A stretch of DNA of 64,000 nucleotides from Acanthochlamys bracteata (lineage: Eukaryota > Streptophyta > Magnoliopsida > Pandanales > Velloziaceae): assembly GCA_019914995.1 (NCBI GenBank), contig CM034144.1, positions 6,355,489 to 6,419,488 on the forward strand. Reading direction: 5' to 3'. The position numbers and the translations under genes are program-made. Shown piece after piece: positions 1 through 11,788 of the stretch. Below the pieces are notes generated by a model, which saw nothing but the letters and a program-made list of their open reading frames with translations, searched no databases and was not told the DNA's origin. Positions within the stretch are counted from its first letter, which is position 1, and each line of letters starts with the position of its first letter.

Positions 1-494
1 TCGAAATCGGAGAGCACGAGATGACCGTCAGCACGAAGAAGAATGTTTTCAGGTTTGAGATCACGATAAACAATACCAAGAGAATGAAGGTGTGATATAG
101 CAGCGACGACTTCTGCAAGATAGAACCGGAGCGAAGAAGGCGATAGAGATCGTTCCGGCAAAGAGTGGCGGAGTTTGTTAAGATCTCCGCCGGAGCAAAA
201 CGGTAATGCCCAGGCGATTATGTCTGGCGTTTCAATGGAACCCAAAAGAGTTGGGAGGAATGGATGAGAAAGACGCGAAAGAACGGAAATTTCCCAATGT
301 GCTCTACGATCAGTGCTTTCTTGCCTTGATTCTGATAGTTTATTTACAACCTTTAACGCGAACGGCGGCGAAGAAGAGTCTTCATTGTTGTTGGTGTTGT
401 TGTCGCCGGAGATTGATTTGACGAGAAAGACAGTGCCCATTGCTCCCCGGCCGAGAACTCGAACCCCTCGGAGTTTGTCGAGCTCGAGCTCCAT
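1..494 (-). CDS. UCNL: AGC-VIII protein kinase, UNICORN-like (5' part, runs off the window)
   Basis: N-terminal 164 codons of a Ser/Thr kinase; the rest lies outside the window. Visible landmarks are the glycine-rich loop LGRGAMGTVFLV (residues 14-25), the ATP-binding lysine in FALKVV (Lys48), the hinge region with FCSGGDLN (99-106), the catalytic loop YRDLKPEN (143-150) and the start of LSDFD (161 on). DFD in place of DFG is the hallmark of plant AGC-VIII kinases, and the short N-terminus plus RRAHWE and AWALPFCSGGDL fit the UNICORN/UNICORN-like group rather than PINOID or WAG. In Arabidopsis UCN restrains planar growth of integuments and floral organs. The start is the first Met before the conserved DKLRGVRVLG segment. 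Codon use and frame look intact. Assignment to UCNL rather than UCN is inference, helped by the NEK and WIP genes downstream. Confidence 0.88.
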   Translation of the reverse strand, partial: MELELDKLRGVRVLGRGAMGTVFLVKSISGDNNTNNNEDSSSPPFALKVVNKLSESRQESTDRRAHWEISVLSRLSHPFLPTLLGSIETPDIIAWALPFCSGGDLNKLRHSLPERSLSPSSLRFYLAEVVAAISHLHSLGIVYRDLKPENILLRADGHLVLSDF

Positions 495-507
495 GTCTAA
501 TCTATGT

Positions 508-555
508 CTTCTTCTTCTTCTTCTTCTTCAAAGATTAGAAGAAGAAGAAGAAGAA
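508..555 (-). promoter_or_regulatory. perfect CTT/GAA hairpin in the kinase 5' leader
   Basis: A (CTT)7 tract at 508-529 is followed, after the 8-base spacer at 530-537, by a (GAA)6 tract at 538-555. Bases 512-529 and 538-555 are exact reverse complements, giving an 18-bp stem with an 8-nt loop. The stem lies about 13 nt upstream of the kinase start codon (492-494), so if transcribed it would sit in the mRNA leader just ahead of the AUG. That it is transcribed is assumed, because no transcription start could be seen. Confidence 0.7.
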
Positions 556-559
556 TGAG

Positions 560-3204
560 AGATTGGAGATGGTTCTTTTTGGTTTTCCTTGTTTTGAGAA
601 TATTTGGGTTTCTTTGTTTAGGGAGAAGAACCAGAATATTAATGAAACGAAGCGAAAGCAAAGCCGTGGTGGATTTTAAAGTAGTCCCTGATTCTCGAAA
701 GTAATTATTTTTTTTAAAAATAATACATCCAGATTTATTATTATACAAATTAAAATTTGAATATATTCGATGATATTAAATATGCTAATACTGTTTTAAT
801 AATCAAATGTTAAATAATAATAATAATTATTATTATTATTTAGTTGTGCGCATCTGCAAATAGCAAACAAAAGGAAGGCAGTAATACATGTGCAGTAAAA
901 AATTAAAAGATTATCCGTTAAATATTGAGTTAGACTCCACGTGCAGAAAAAGACAAAATAGTGTAAGGTTACATCGTTATAATTAATCTATTTTTCCTAA
1001 CCGGAGTCCGTCACTGAAAAAGCCAAACGGCGGTGCGGCGCCCGATTGGAAAATTTGAACTTTTCTAGCTTCTGCTTTTAAGCTTTTAGCTTTTGGCTTT
1101 TCTTTCTGCAAGTCTCATGACTGCACTCTTCTGGCTAAAAACCACTAACATCAGCTTTTTTATTTTATCTTTTTTCATATTAAAAAAATATAATTTATGA
1201 GTGTAATTTTAACCGAAAACAAAAAGAAACTCAATAAAATAGAAGGATTTCCAAATCAATTTGCTAGAAATAAAAGGAATTGCACTCAAATTCTTGGTTT
1301 CTAATTATTGCAATCTTGTTTATTGTTGCAAATTATTAAAACATAGAATAAGAGCGTCTTCTCTTTACAGAAAATAATTTTTTAGAAATAATGTTTTTTG
1401 AAACTCTGCAAAAAACACACCCTAAAATTTTCACCCAATTTTTACAGAATCTTTTTTTTTTTTTTTTTGGCATGGATGTTGAATTAGAAATTTAATTACA
1501 CATACATGTTAGTTCAATTTAAAAACATTATGGGTAGCTGGAAACATGGCAGTTGCAATTCTCAAAACAGCGACTGTTCTTCTAAATTATTTTTTATTAA
1601 TTATTTCCCCTGATTTCAGCCTGAAATTCTGTGATTCTAATCTAATTATTATATACACCAATGTGCGTCTTCATTATTGTTATTAATTTAATAAGTTTTT
1701 GCTAATATTTAGCATGGAAGAATTTAGATCAACTAACCAAAATGTACTTGAAAGGAATTTGCTTCTCAGAATATGAGTTGTTATGCTGGGAATCAACTAA
1801 TCAAGGAACAAGTTGGTCTACAAATTAGGTGAACATAAACAAATTTTGCTAATTCTCTAGTTAATTATAAGATTTGTAAAGAATTAAAATTTTAGAGTTT
1901 TGAGAAAAGAAGGTAACAATTAAAATAGCTTTAAAGCAAAAAAGTTTTAAGGGTTATGGACTTTTAGATATAGTTGCTTGATGCTATAAGTGAGATATTA
2001 AGAAAGTATTTATTGAGAATACTTATAAAAAATAGATTTTTAAAATATAAAATATTTTTATTTTATTTTAAAAATAAAAATAAATTTCTATGACTAAAAT
2101 TTTTTATTTTTTATAATTTTAAATAAAATTTAAAAAATATCATTAAAAATTTATTTTAAAATATAAAATAAATTAATTAATTAATATTTTTTCTATGAGC
2201 TCTCTCAAAAGCATCTTAACATTTTTTATCTCCAAAAATTTTCTTTTATAACTCATTTTTAAAATTGCAGTATAACTGCTGGAGTTTATAGCAGCAGCCA
2301 TACCAATGCTTCACTGTTTCTCATTAATTTTGAACAAGACAAGAGATAGATCTCTTTATTAGTTATAATATTTATAAATTTATATAATTTATTAAAAGCA
2401 TAAAATATATATATCATAAAATTTTATTTTTTATGTGTTATTATTTTTAAAAATAAAAAATAATACCTATTTAAAAAATATTTTATTTAAAAATTTTCTA
2501 TATAAATACTTTCAGAACAGCTCTGAGTTGTTGTAATGCAATCAATCGATAGAGAGTAGAATATAATGAATCACAAATGGTAATGAATTGATACTGAAAA
2601 GAAATTCTGCTGACCTCTGAAGTCTGAAATTCTTTACTACAATCTTTATTACATCAGTTCATGTTAGAAACTAACGTTGAACTTTCAATATTCAAGAGAA
2701 CGTTGGTGAATATTTTACTAGAAAATAATTAAATAAGCCCACTTTAACAATGTCCATGAAATTATTAATTAAATTTACAAGCAAATGTTAGTGAGACCTT
2801 ATTTATACACAATAACTACTACTGCCAAAATTATTGCAAGTAAAAAATTTTAACCTCCCCTAATTCACCTACACCGACAAGTCCGGAGATCTTTTGGGAG
2901 CGTTTTTAAAAGTGTTTATAAAATAAATTTTAAATTAAAAATTTTTTTTAAAAAATAAGTTTTATTTTGTTATTTTTAAAAATATAATAAATATATAATA
3001 AAAAAATTTTATTACATAAAATTTTTTTTATATTTTTAAAATTTTTATATAAATATTTTAAATAATTATAAATATATATATTAAAAATATAAAATTAAAA
3101 ATAAAAAATGAGCTTTCGGAAAAGCAATCCCAACCTCAAACTCAACAGACTTTCTTTGTGGGAGGCCCAGGCGCAATATTGTTTGTTCACTGTTGACCGA
3201 GTTC
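560..3204. other. promoter side of the kinase gene, then AT-rich intergenic DNA
   Basis: No coding region was recognised. The first few hundred bases are the likely kinase promoter, with a CACGTG G-box near 938-943. Beyond about 1.15 kb the DNA is very AT-rich. An AT-rich MITE-like copy is visible at about 2,890-3,125, beginning with a GGGAGCGTTT-like end and finishing in a purine-rich end close to the AMT fragment. Similar degraded repeat sequence occurs at about 1,985-2,200 and 2,370-2,520. Confidence 0.6.
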
Positions 3205-3640
3205 TCATTTATTCATCCCGTCGGCCCACAATGCGTACGCGTCTTCCCCGTGAATCGCGTCGTCGCCGATGAGCATCTCTTCTTCGTCTAGACGCAATGG
3301 AACGACGAGCTTTATGAGCTTGCAGATTGCAGTTGTGACAAAATTGTGAGAGCACAAAAATGTCAATGCAATGCCGGCTAGTTGCATGCTGATTTGGCGA
3401 AAGCCCGCTTTGGCCCGGTTCTCTATCAACGAATTTCAGGTCGTCGCTGAGGAAAAGGCTGGCCAGTGGCGGTCGGTGAAGATCCGTGAGGTTTCCGCCG
3501 AGCGTTCCAGCAACGGGGTGCCGTGTGGAAGATGGCGAGCGTGTCGTCGACGTGTTTTGAGAGCTTGGATTTTTTTTTGGAGAACTTCATGGTGTACGAT
3601 GGTATGCTAGGCCCATTAGCGCTCATCCTGTGCAAGTCCA
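3205..3640 (-). pseudogene. decayed 3' fragment of an AMT2-type ammonium transporter
   Basis: Read on the minus strand in three shifting frames, this GC-richer island gives successive pieces of an AMT2/MEP-type ammonium transporter. SYTM..KKSKLSKHVDDTLAIFHT (from about 3,630) matches the segment before the conserved HTHAVAG. VAGTLGGNLT follows in another frame. Then FRQISMQLAGIALTF and the cytosolic tail with VVPLRLDEEEMLIGDDAIHG and EDAYALWADG ends at a stop at 3,205. GDDA.HGE.AYALWGDG is characteristic of AMT2/3/4 tails. The second His of the HTHA motif is lost at a frame change, at least one more frame change follows, and all the upstream transmembrane part is absent. It is a relic, not a working transporter. 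The family call is from remembered motifs. Confidence 0.78.
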
Positions 3641-5601
3641 GTTATAACAAAAGGCCCAAAGGTTTGACCAAAGTTAGCCCACATAAATAACAACCACCGA
3701 GTACGTGTTTATCATGCCTATAAATTGAATTTTCAAAAATAAGTTTATAAAAATTAGGTTAATAAGAGGTTAAGTTTAATTATTATGTCTAATTGTATTA
3801 CAGGTTAGTTTTGAAATTAAAATTTTTATTGTTAAATTTTAGTTTTGAAAGTGAATTTTCGATAAGGAGAGATTAATCACATATCCGCCGGCAAAATCCA
3901 TGACGGCGGTGGAGTGCTTGAATTTTGAAGTAATTCAAAAATTATTAGACTCGATAATATTGAGTTGTGAATAGATTTGGGCTTAGCATTATAATATTGA
4001 TGGCCCAAATCTATACCGGCTCATGAAACGAAGCTCCTTTTTTCTGTTTATTTTTAGTATTACTACTTATTTCAAATACACCGAACTTCACTTATTCTAT
4101 TATCATATTAAATTTTATTTTCACTTTCATACAAACTTTATTTTTATCTAAATTTAATTTGAAATTTTAGTTTACTTGTTTCAAATATTATTTCGAATTT
4201 TATTTTTATCGAATTTTATTTTTCATCGAATTTTATTTTTACGAAATTTAGTTTAGTAAAACTTAGATGTATTTAAAATATGCCTTAGCCTATTTAATCT
4301 GGCAGAGCTAATTTATATTCAATTAACTGTAACTCTTTTGGATTGAGCTTAGCTTCTTGCTGAAGTTGTCTGACAGAAAAGTTGGAACTCTGAGCATTTG
4401 ATACCCGCTCTTCAATTAGCTGAAAAACTAAAAAATATTTTTAAAAAAAACATGTTCATAACTTCTTTTAAAAATTTGTACAAATAATTCTCACAATATA
4501 TATATATTTTATATTTTTAAAGTTTTTTAAAAACACTTCCATCATACTGTGCATGGCAATTTATTTTAAAAAGTCCAAACGCTATCCAGAAAATCACCCA
4601 AAATATCACCTAATTGTGAAGTTCAGGAATAAATCAACGATATAGATAATAAGAACAAGTGACAATTTGATGCAGAAAAAAAAATATTCAATCATGGAAA
4701 GATTCCGTTCACACGACAAGTCCGAAAGCAAAACCCATATAGCCACAAATTAAAACAGAATTTTGTTGAAAAGAAAATTATATTTTTTTTGTTTCTAATT
4801 AATATGATCTCTATGTTTTAATATAACCAAATTCCAATTTTTTCATATTATGTAAATGTAAATTATTTTAGTCTTTTAATTATACTAAAATTTACTTTTA
4901 TTCGATTTTAAACACTATGTTTATTAAAATTTTATTTAATATTGTAAACTCTTCTTTCATTTAGAATTATATTTGGCTAAGTTTTAAATTAAAAAATTTT
5001 CAGCAAAAGATTTGGCTAAGCTTTAGCATGGTTCCAAAACACATTGGTGTACAGAATAATAATAACGGTGTTGTGGACCTTCAGCATAGCATTCAAAAAG
5101 ATAAAGATTTGCAAAATCTTATCGTATACAGGTAAGCCCTCGCATCATCTAATGATCAGATTTTGGGTATTTTTATGAAAAAGATATAACAACAGATAAA
5201 TGTCAGAAAAACAATAACCAGAAAATAGGTCTAAACTATCAATAAACTTTTTTTCCCATTTTTTCTTTCGTCGAGAAACTCAAAACAAATACAGTTCTCA
5301 TTCTCACTTTTTTTTCTTTTCAAAGAGATCATTCTCAGAGCTTTATCGCAACCATAACACAACTAGAAAATTTTAAACTTAAAATTAATATTTACATATA
5401 CGATGCATCGTTTCTTCAATACGTTCATCATCGATTAATCGCCAGAAGAAATCTAGATCTTTTTCTTCTTCAACTTTCTCTCAAGCAAATCACGAACTCC
5501 TCTTCGATCCGTCCATAGAAGAAGAAAAAGAGCAACTGGAATTGTTTGGTCTCCATTAAAATTTTTCTCCAAACAATCCATCAATTGGACCATGAATACT
5601 T
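3641..5601. other. intergenic, no gene seen
   Basis: No open frame with recognisable content. About 4,065-4,285 looks like a degraded MITE: it opens with TTTCAAATAC and closes with GTATTTAAAATA, an imperfect inverted pair, and has an internal series of similar GAATTTTATTT units. The last 200 bases before 5,602 are likely the 3' untranslated region of the SAP gene. Confidence 0.5.
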
Positions 5602-6054
5602 TCAGATCCTAACGATCTTAGCAGCACGAACGACAGGATTCTCCCTCTCGATCGCTGCCCGCCCCGCCGACTTGTAATCGAACCAGCAATCGTGCCGGTC
5701 TGAATACCTGTGGGCTCCACAGAGCAGCTCGCCGCACCGGCACCGGAATCCTCCGACCAATCCGACCCTCTTTCTACACTCCTTGCACCTGCTAACCCCA
5801 ACAACCGCCGGTGTAGTGGTCCCCACAGAGACTGACGTCGAGGTAGTGGATCCAACGACGTCAGCCGCCGTCATCGTTGTCGTCCGGTGAGTTAGTGTAG
5901 CTGTAGAAGCTTCTTCTTCACTGACAACGGAATCACGTGAGGAGCACGTGATAGGACTGCCTGCTGCGGCGGTAGCAGGGAAGACAGGGCAGTTGACCGC
6001 CGGAGAGATGGATTCCGGCAAGGTGAGCTCTTCCTTCTCTCTTTGTGAAGCCAT
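5602..6054 (-). CDS. SAP: stress-associated protein (SAP), AN1 zinc finger only
   Basis: A 150-residue single-exon protein. The AN1 finger spans about residues 90-130, with all eight metal ligands in the pattern C-x2-C-x11-C-x-C-x4-C-x2-H-x5-H-x-C (CKEC, CRC, C..H, HDC). It is followed by the family's usual tail [19 protein letters not shown]. Plant SAPs normally carry an A20 finger near the N-terminus; here residues 20-40 hold only two cysteines in a Pro/Ala-rich stretch that may be its remnant. Residues 42-86 are Ser/Thr-rich. Family members act as ubiquitin-binding or E3-type regulators of abiotic stress responses. MASQREKEE was chosen as the start because the family begins this way; an in-frame Met 18 codons upstream (6,108) is the alternative. 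No intron, as is usual for the family. Confidence 0.9.
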   Translation of the reverse strand: MASQREKEELTLPESISPAVNCPVFPATAAAGSPITCSSRDSVVSEEEASTATLTHRTTTMTAADVVGSTTSTSVSVGTTTPAVVGVSRCKECRKRVGLVGGFRCRCGELLCGAHRYSDRHDCWFDYKSAGRAAIERENPVVRAAKIVRI

Positions 6055-6197
6055 ATCCGGAATTGGTTCTGAGAGAATCGAAATCGACTGTTTGGAGAAA
6101 TTAATCAATCAAACAAACAACCGACGGATCGATTTGAAATGAAAACGAATGAATCGATGAATTGAATTGGGAATGGGAAAATTGGGGAGAGGGTTTG

Positions 6198-6204
6198 TTT
6201 TATA
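6198..6204 (-). promoter_or_regulatory. TATA box of the SAP gene
   Basis: TATAAAA on the minus strand, about 145 bases upstream of the chosen SAP start codon, with C/T-rich leader-like sequence following. The spacing suits a short 5' leader. Confidence 0.55.
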
Positions 6205-6299
6205 GAGAAGAGAGAGGAAAAAAGCACGGAAAAGTCGGTAGTGGAAAGAACCGGGAGATAGCGACATATAAAAGACCGGTTCGGAACGCGCACCAAACA

Positions 6300-8070
6300 A
6301 GTCGTTTTGAGTAATTACTTGTTTACCCCTGTTTTGTTTAGTTACTGATGGTAGTTGAGCTGGGTATTGATGTCAATTATTGTCGCGTGCGACCGGGGTG
6401 CTGTTGTTTATCATAAATATTACGGCTTGGAAACGCGACTCAGAAGAAACGAGTTTCGTATTGGCTTTTGAACAATCTCTAAGGTCAGCAATTTAAGTAG
6501 ATAATTCAAAAAACTTATCGTCTTCATTTAACTCAAATTTTTTATTTTTTATTTTTTAATAATTTTTAAATATTAAACAGAATTTAATTTGAAATATAAA
6601 AATTTAATAACAATTTTTATATTTTGAAATCTTATTATTAATTATTATCTTTAATCTAAAATTATATATTGTTAAAACTTCAAAATATTTATAAAAAAAT
6701 TTCTTTAAATGTTCAATAACTCTCGACATTGACAGCAGTTAACATGAAAACTTTTTGTTCGTATTGTAAAAATAGTAGCTCTCTAGAAGAAAGCAACCGG
6801 CATCATTATGTTATGACGAAAATGCCCCTGTACGCATAGGGAAACGGGCGATGTAGATTACGTAATGGATTACCTCAACTCCTCCTCCGCCCTAATAATA
6901 ATAACAGATAAAAAATCTCATTCCCTTGCTATTACTAAAATTAAATCTTATAGAAATAAAGTTTGCTAAATAAAAATTTAGTAAAAAAGGTCAAAATAAT
7001 AATTATACAAATAAATTTAAATTAAATTTTAATAAAAATAAATAAATATAAAATTTAGAATTATAACTGAGATACGTAATAATAATTAAGTGTACGAGTT
7101 AGAGAATTTTTTATTTGGTAAGGCTTCCCCGAAAGTTTTATCATTCTTATTTAAAAACATTTTGTTACTTACTTAGATAATTAAATATTACCAGTTTGTA
7201 TTCTAATTATAAATTTCTATAGATCTCATCCCCAACGTTCTTTCACTTCGCGCGACTTCTTCACGGGACCGCGTTGGAAAGGACCCACAATGAAATGGTA
7301 GGCCCTTTTTTGTCATTCTCAAATAAAAAATTCTTAAAACGTATTCAGGTGTTATTATTAAAAAAGTTTTATTAAATTTTTAAATATAAAACTATATATA
7401 ATTATATACTTTATATTTTGTCTATAGTTTTTAAAATATTAAAATGAGAAATTAATAAATAATTTCACATGGCCGGCCAAAAGGGCAATATCGGTATTGA
7501 CATACTGCGGTGGGCATGACAACGCTCGTGGGCCGCTGTCAGCACAGCCGCCCAAAACTGACCCTGTTCACCTTGACGTCAATTTTGATTAAGATTTTTT
7601 ACCAATCTATTAAATTCATTTTTTTCACATTTATTTTTAATATAAATAATTATTTTTATTAAAATTTATTTAAAAATTAAATTAAAGTTTATTTATAGTA
7701 CAAAAAATATATATAATTATAATTTATTAAATGTTTTAAATAATATTTTAAATTTATTTATCTCAAAAAACAAAGTAATTTAGAAATAAAATTTAGAAGT
7801 ATTAATTAAAATATACATAAAAATTAAGTTTCAAAGCAATTAAATTTTATATAATATTTTATAAAATTTATTAAAAACTTCAAAATATAAAAATTGATGT
7901 TATAGAATAACTTATTTTTATTTTTTAAAATAAAAAATAAAACTTATTTATTAAATAATAAAAAAAACATTATTTAGTAAGCCCAACGGAGCTGGTTGGG
8001 CCAAAATAAGGCACTACATCTGTCTCTAAGAAAGAAAGGAAGGGGAGTACATGTATCTATGGCCATACAT
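6300..8070. other. intergenic, AT-rich, no gene seen
   Basis: Mixed sequence with two less AT-rich islands (about 6,780-6,900 and 7,470-7,585) in which I could find no conserved reading frame. The remainder is AT-rich repeat-like DNA of the type scattered through the window. Confidence 0.5.
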
Positions 8071-8073
8071 TAA

Positions 8074-8342
8074 AGTTCGTTTCAAACACCGTAATTTTTT
8101 TTTTTTTTAAATTTTAAGTTTTAAATAGTTGATATATTTTAATTATATAAAAAATTTAAAAGTTTAAAATTTTAATTCTAATTTTTTTATTTACATATTT
8201 TTCAATATAATTATATTTTTAATTTTTAATATATTTTTAAAAATTATTGAAATGAAATATTAAACTTTATTTTATTTTAAAAAAAATTTTACTTCTTGTT
8301 TTTATTTTTAAAAAATTCAATTACGAATACGTAAAATAAGCC
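8074..8342. repeat. Tourist-like MITE, degraded copy
   Basis: Starts after TAA with AGTTCGTTTCAAACACCGTAA and ends with an imperfect inverted copy. The interior shares the family's TTTTCAATATAATTATATTTTTAA block with the copies at 14.1, 43.5, 53.1 and 54.2 kb. Confidence 0.6.
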
Positions 8343-8506
8343 TCGAAACTCCAAAACATGACACAAGCATTAAAAAGATTACATTCCATAAGAAAAAAAC
8401 TCAATAACAGAAAACACAACAGTTATTTCTCCTGTTCCTTCTTAAAATCTAACGTAAAACAATTTGTACATACATGCCTTCTTCAGTCTTCTCATGTTCA
8501 ATGTTG

Positions 8507-11500
8507 CTAGGATAGACTTTGAATTGCCCGGACGATTTCATCCATCGTTGGTCTCTTCTCAGGCGTGACGGAAGTGCAGCGAAGAGCAAGATCTAATGCC
8601 TCCAACATTTTTTCTTTATACGAACTTGAAATCATCGGGTCTAATATTTGCGAATTCCCATCTACCATGTTGGTTTTTCTTCGAACCCATCTGATGATAT
8701 CAAGAGATTCTCTTGGTTCCGGCTGCATAGCTGGTCTTCCGGTGATGAGCTCTAGTAAGACTACGCCGAAGCTGTACACATCCATCTGCTCCGTTGCTCC
8801 CTTCCCGCAGCTGTGCTCTACAATGAATAAAGGAAATTTCTAAGCATTTGCTTTTAGTTGCCCGCACATTTTCATAAAATCTTTTGATAATTCAAGTACT
8901 ATATATACTATAGTAGTATTACAGCAAAACATATTGGCATTAGCGTTGGTAAAAGTCTGCCTTGTATTCAGTCGACATATAAGCATTCACAAACGTTAGC
9001 GTTTATGGGTTATACATATGGCATACAAGGACCAACCCATAACTAGTATAATTATACGGTATTACTTTTGTGCTTGTTAGAAGTCTAGGTTTTTAACCCA
9101 AAACCTTAAGGCAAAAAAAAAAAAGAATTGCTCAGGTTCATATGAATAGACCCAGGAAATGCCAGGCGAGCAATTTAAAACACCCGCCCTCACGCGAAGC
9201 GTGAAACCACGATAGATGTGAATGCTCAAATCAGGAAAGAACAGACGTAAACCTGAGCTTATGAACTTCGATACTATGTTGAAGGCTAAGTCTCCAATCC
9301 AAAACTTTAATCTACTCAACTTCTTAAGTAATCGAGTGAAGAAGATAGTCTTTATCAGTTAAACCGTATAGACGGTATACAATGGAATTAAGATATTTAG
9401 TATGTATTCTACTACATTCATTATAAATTCACACGATGAACAATAAACAAACGCATATTCCAGTATGTAGTAATATTTGTAATTCACGTACATACCTGGT
9501 GCCATGTAACAGAGAGGAGCCAACTCTGATGCCAATGACGACTTGAAGGAAACCTCTCCAACAATATGATCAAAGGCAAATCCTGTGATCTTTGCTTGAA
9601 AATCTTCATCAATCAAAATGTTGTTCGACTTGATATTCCTGTGAAGTAAATGAGGGATATAGTCCTTGTGAAGATATAATAGACCTTGAGCGACTCCAAA
9701 AGCAATCTGCATCCTGAGTTTCCAATCCAGCGTTGGATCTGGTCTCCATAGGAGATCTCCTAAGCTTCCTTTTTCCAAATATTCGTGGATGACAAGAATC
9801 GAGTCCTCTGAATAGCAAAAGCCGAAAACTTTGGTGATGTTCTTGTGCCTGGCCTTTGCCAATTTCTTGACCTCTGCCTTCACTTTACTGAATGGAATGT
9901 TTCTGCTATTTGATAGTTTCTTTACTGCAATTGGTTCACCATCAGGTAACTGGATAACATAAACATCACCAAACGGTCCTCTACCAATGATACTCTCGTC
10001 ATTTAAGCTCATCGCTACATCTTCTATATTAATGTTCAAAGGCTGAAAGAATAAGGACTTCTGTCTAAAGGACGTGTTTTTCATCTGATATGATCGACAG
10101 ACTGCAAACACCCCTCCACCGAGAAGCAATACTGAAACAGCAGAAGCTACTGAAATCACAGCAAGAATCAAGCCGTTCAATCTAAAATTTCTCCTATCTT
10201 TTGCCGCATTGCACAGATTTGGTAAACCAGGTCCACAAAGGCCTGGATTTCCTTCAAGGAACGATGCCGGCAGACCAGTAATAAGCGATGAAGGAACGCT
10301 GCCTGATAACTGATTGAAGGAAACATTAAACAAGGCAAGTTTCAAGTTCTGTAATCCTGCAGGTATGCCACCACTTAGATTATTCTTAGAAAGATCAATG
10401 TACGTCAGTACAGGCAACCGAGCAAGAGAGTCCGGAATTTCTCCAATGAAGCTGTTATCCGCTAAAGATAATGAGACTAACCTCTTGCAATTCGTGAGCT
10501 CAGGGATTATCCCTGAGAGAGAATTATGCGAAAGATTGATAATACTCATGGCAGGTGAATCACAGAAGTTTTCAGGAAGATTTCCATGGAATCGATTCAG
10601 GGATGCAGAGAATCTATACAATGTGCTAATTTTTCCAAGACTACTAGGGAGTTTCCCGGTAAAGCTGTTGTTATCAACCTGAACTTGTTCTAGTCTTGAT
10701 GAAACTGTAAAGGTATCGGGCAATTCGCCCGAGAACCAGTTATTTTCAGCCCTGATAATTCTAATGTTTGGCAATGACCACAATCTTGAAGGAAAAACTC
10801 CAGCAAATCCATTGTCCTGGATTTGAAATCTTTCAAGACTTTGGCATTTCATCAAACTGCTTGGGAGTGCTCCATTGAAAGAATTGGAGTGAAGGTTTAA
10901 TTCTATCAGAGATTTCCCATAACAAATACCAGTAGGGAAAGAACCAAGCAGATTGTTTTCAGACAAATCTACAGAAACAAGCTTGACACCTACTCCAAAA
11001 CCTATAGGAATTCTCCCAGTTAAATTATTTTTTGATAAATTTAAATCTTCAAGATCAGTTAAACCAACAATGGCATCTGGAATTCCTCCAAACAACCCAG
11101 AATTTCTCATAAAAAGTCTCTTTAATTTCTTCAAATTACTAATCTCTTGAGGAATTTCTGATACCAAGCTTGGATTTTGTGAAACATCAAGAACAACAAG
11201 CTCACTCAAGTTCTTGAACAGAGATGAATGCAGTATACCTGAGAACAAATTACTCCCCAAGTTGAGAACTTGCAACTGCTGAAGCGACCCAAGACCAACT
11301 GGTATATTCCCTTCAATCTTGTTGAAGCTTAGGTCAAGAACTTTCAAAGAACCCATCTGATAAACTTGGTCAGGAAGTGTTCCCCACAAAAAATTGTTGC
11401 TAAGATTCAAACTCTGAAGACCAATGCACTCAGAGAAATGCAAAGGAATTGGTTGGTTGAAGAAATTGTTAGCTAAATTGAAGCTTGAGAGTTTCTTGAG

Positions 11501-11788
11501 ACTACAAACAGAAGAAGAGACTTCACCAGAGAGGTTAAAACTGTGAAGATCAATGGAAGTGATTGAAATTGAATCTGAACAAGTGATTCCTGTCCAGTTG
11601 CAAGGTGATGAGGTTGAACTTGAAGACCAACTGGACAGAGATGAAGTTGGATCTTTTAAAGAAGACTTGAAGGTTAGAAGAAGCTGGAGTTCAGAGTACT
11701 GATCTGCATTATCTCCATGAACAACACAAAGAAGAAGGACAGTAAAGAAGAAAATCTTGTTGTTCCTCTTCTTCAGCTGCTCCTCCAT
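8507..11788 (-). CDS. LRR receptor-like pseudokinase (At5g06940-like)
   Basis: Two exons, 9,496-11,788 and 8,507-8,817, joined at CCAG/GTATG and TTGTAG/AGCAC, give 867 residues. In order: a basic N-terminus and hydrophobic signal peptide (about 11-25); an LRRNT cap with PCNWTGITC (62-70); about 17-19 leucine-rich repeats (to about 500); a cysteine pair with GLCGPG; a transmembrane helix (about 539-564); and a kinase-like domain (597-867). The glycine loop GRGPFGDV (602-609) and the lysine of AVKK are kept. The catalytic HRD is HRN (716-718) and DFG is GFA (736-738), so both the catalytic base and the metal-binding Asp are missing and phosphotransfer is unlikely. The exon 2 join restores the expected MAPEHS..ATEQMDVYSFG. 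Likely a plasma-membrane co-receptor or scaffold. The resemblance to Arabidopsis At5g06940, annotated as probably inactive, is from memory. The 678-bp intron carries repeat-like DNA. Confidence 0.92.

Noticed and set aside
504-748. Frames with long Ser or Glu runs near the kinase start
   Set aside because: They are translations of the CTT/GAA trinucleotide hairpin, not proteins.
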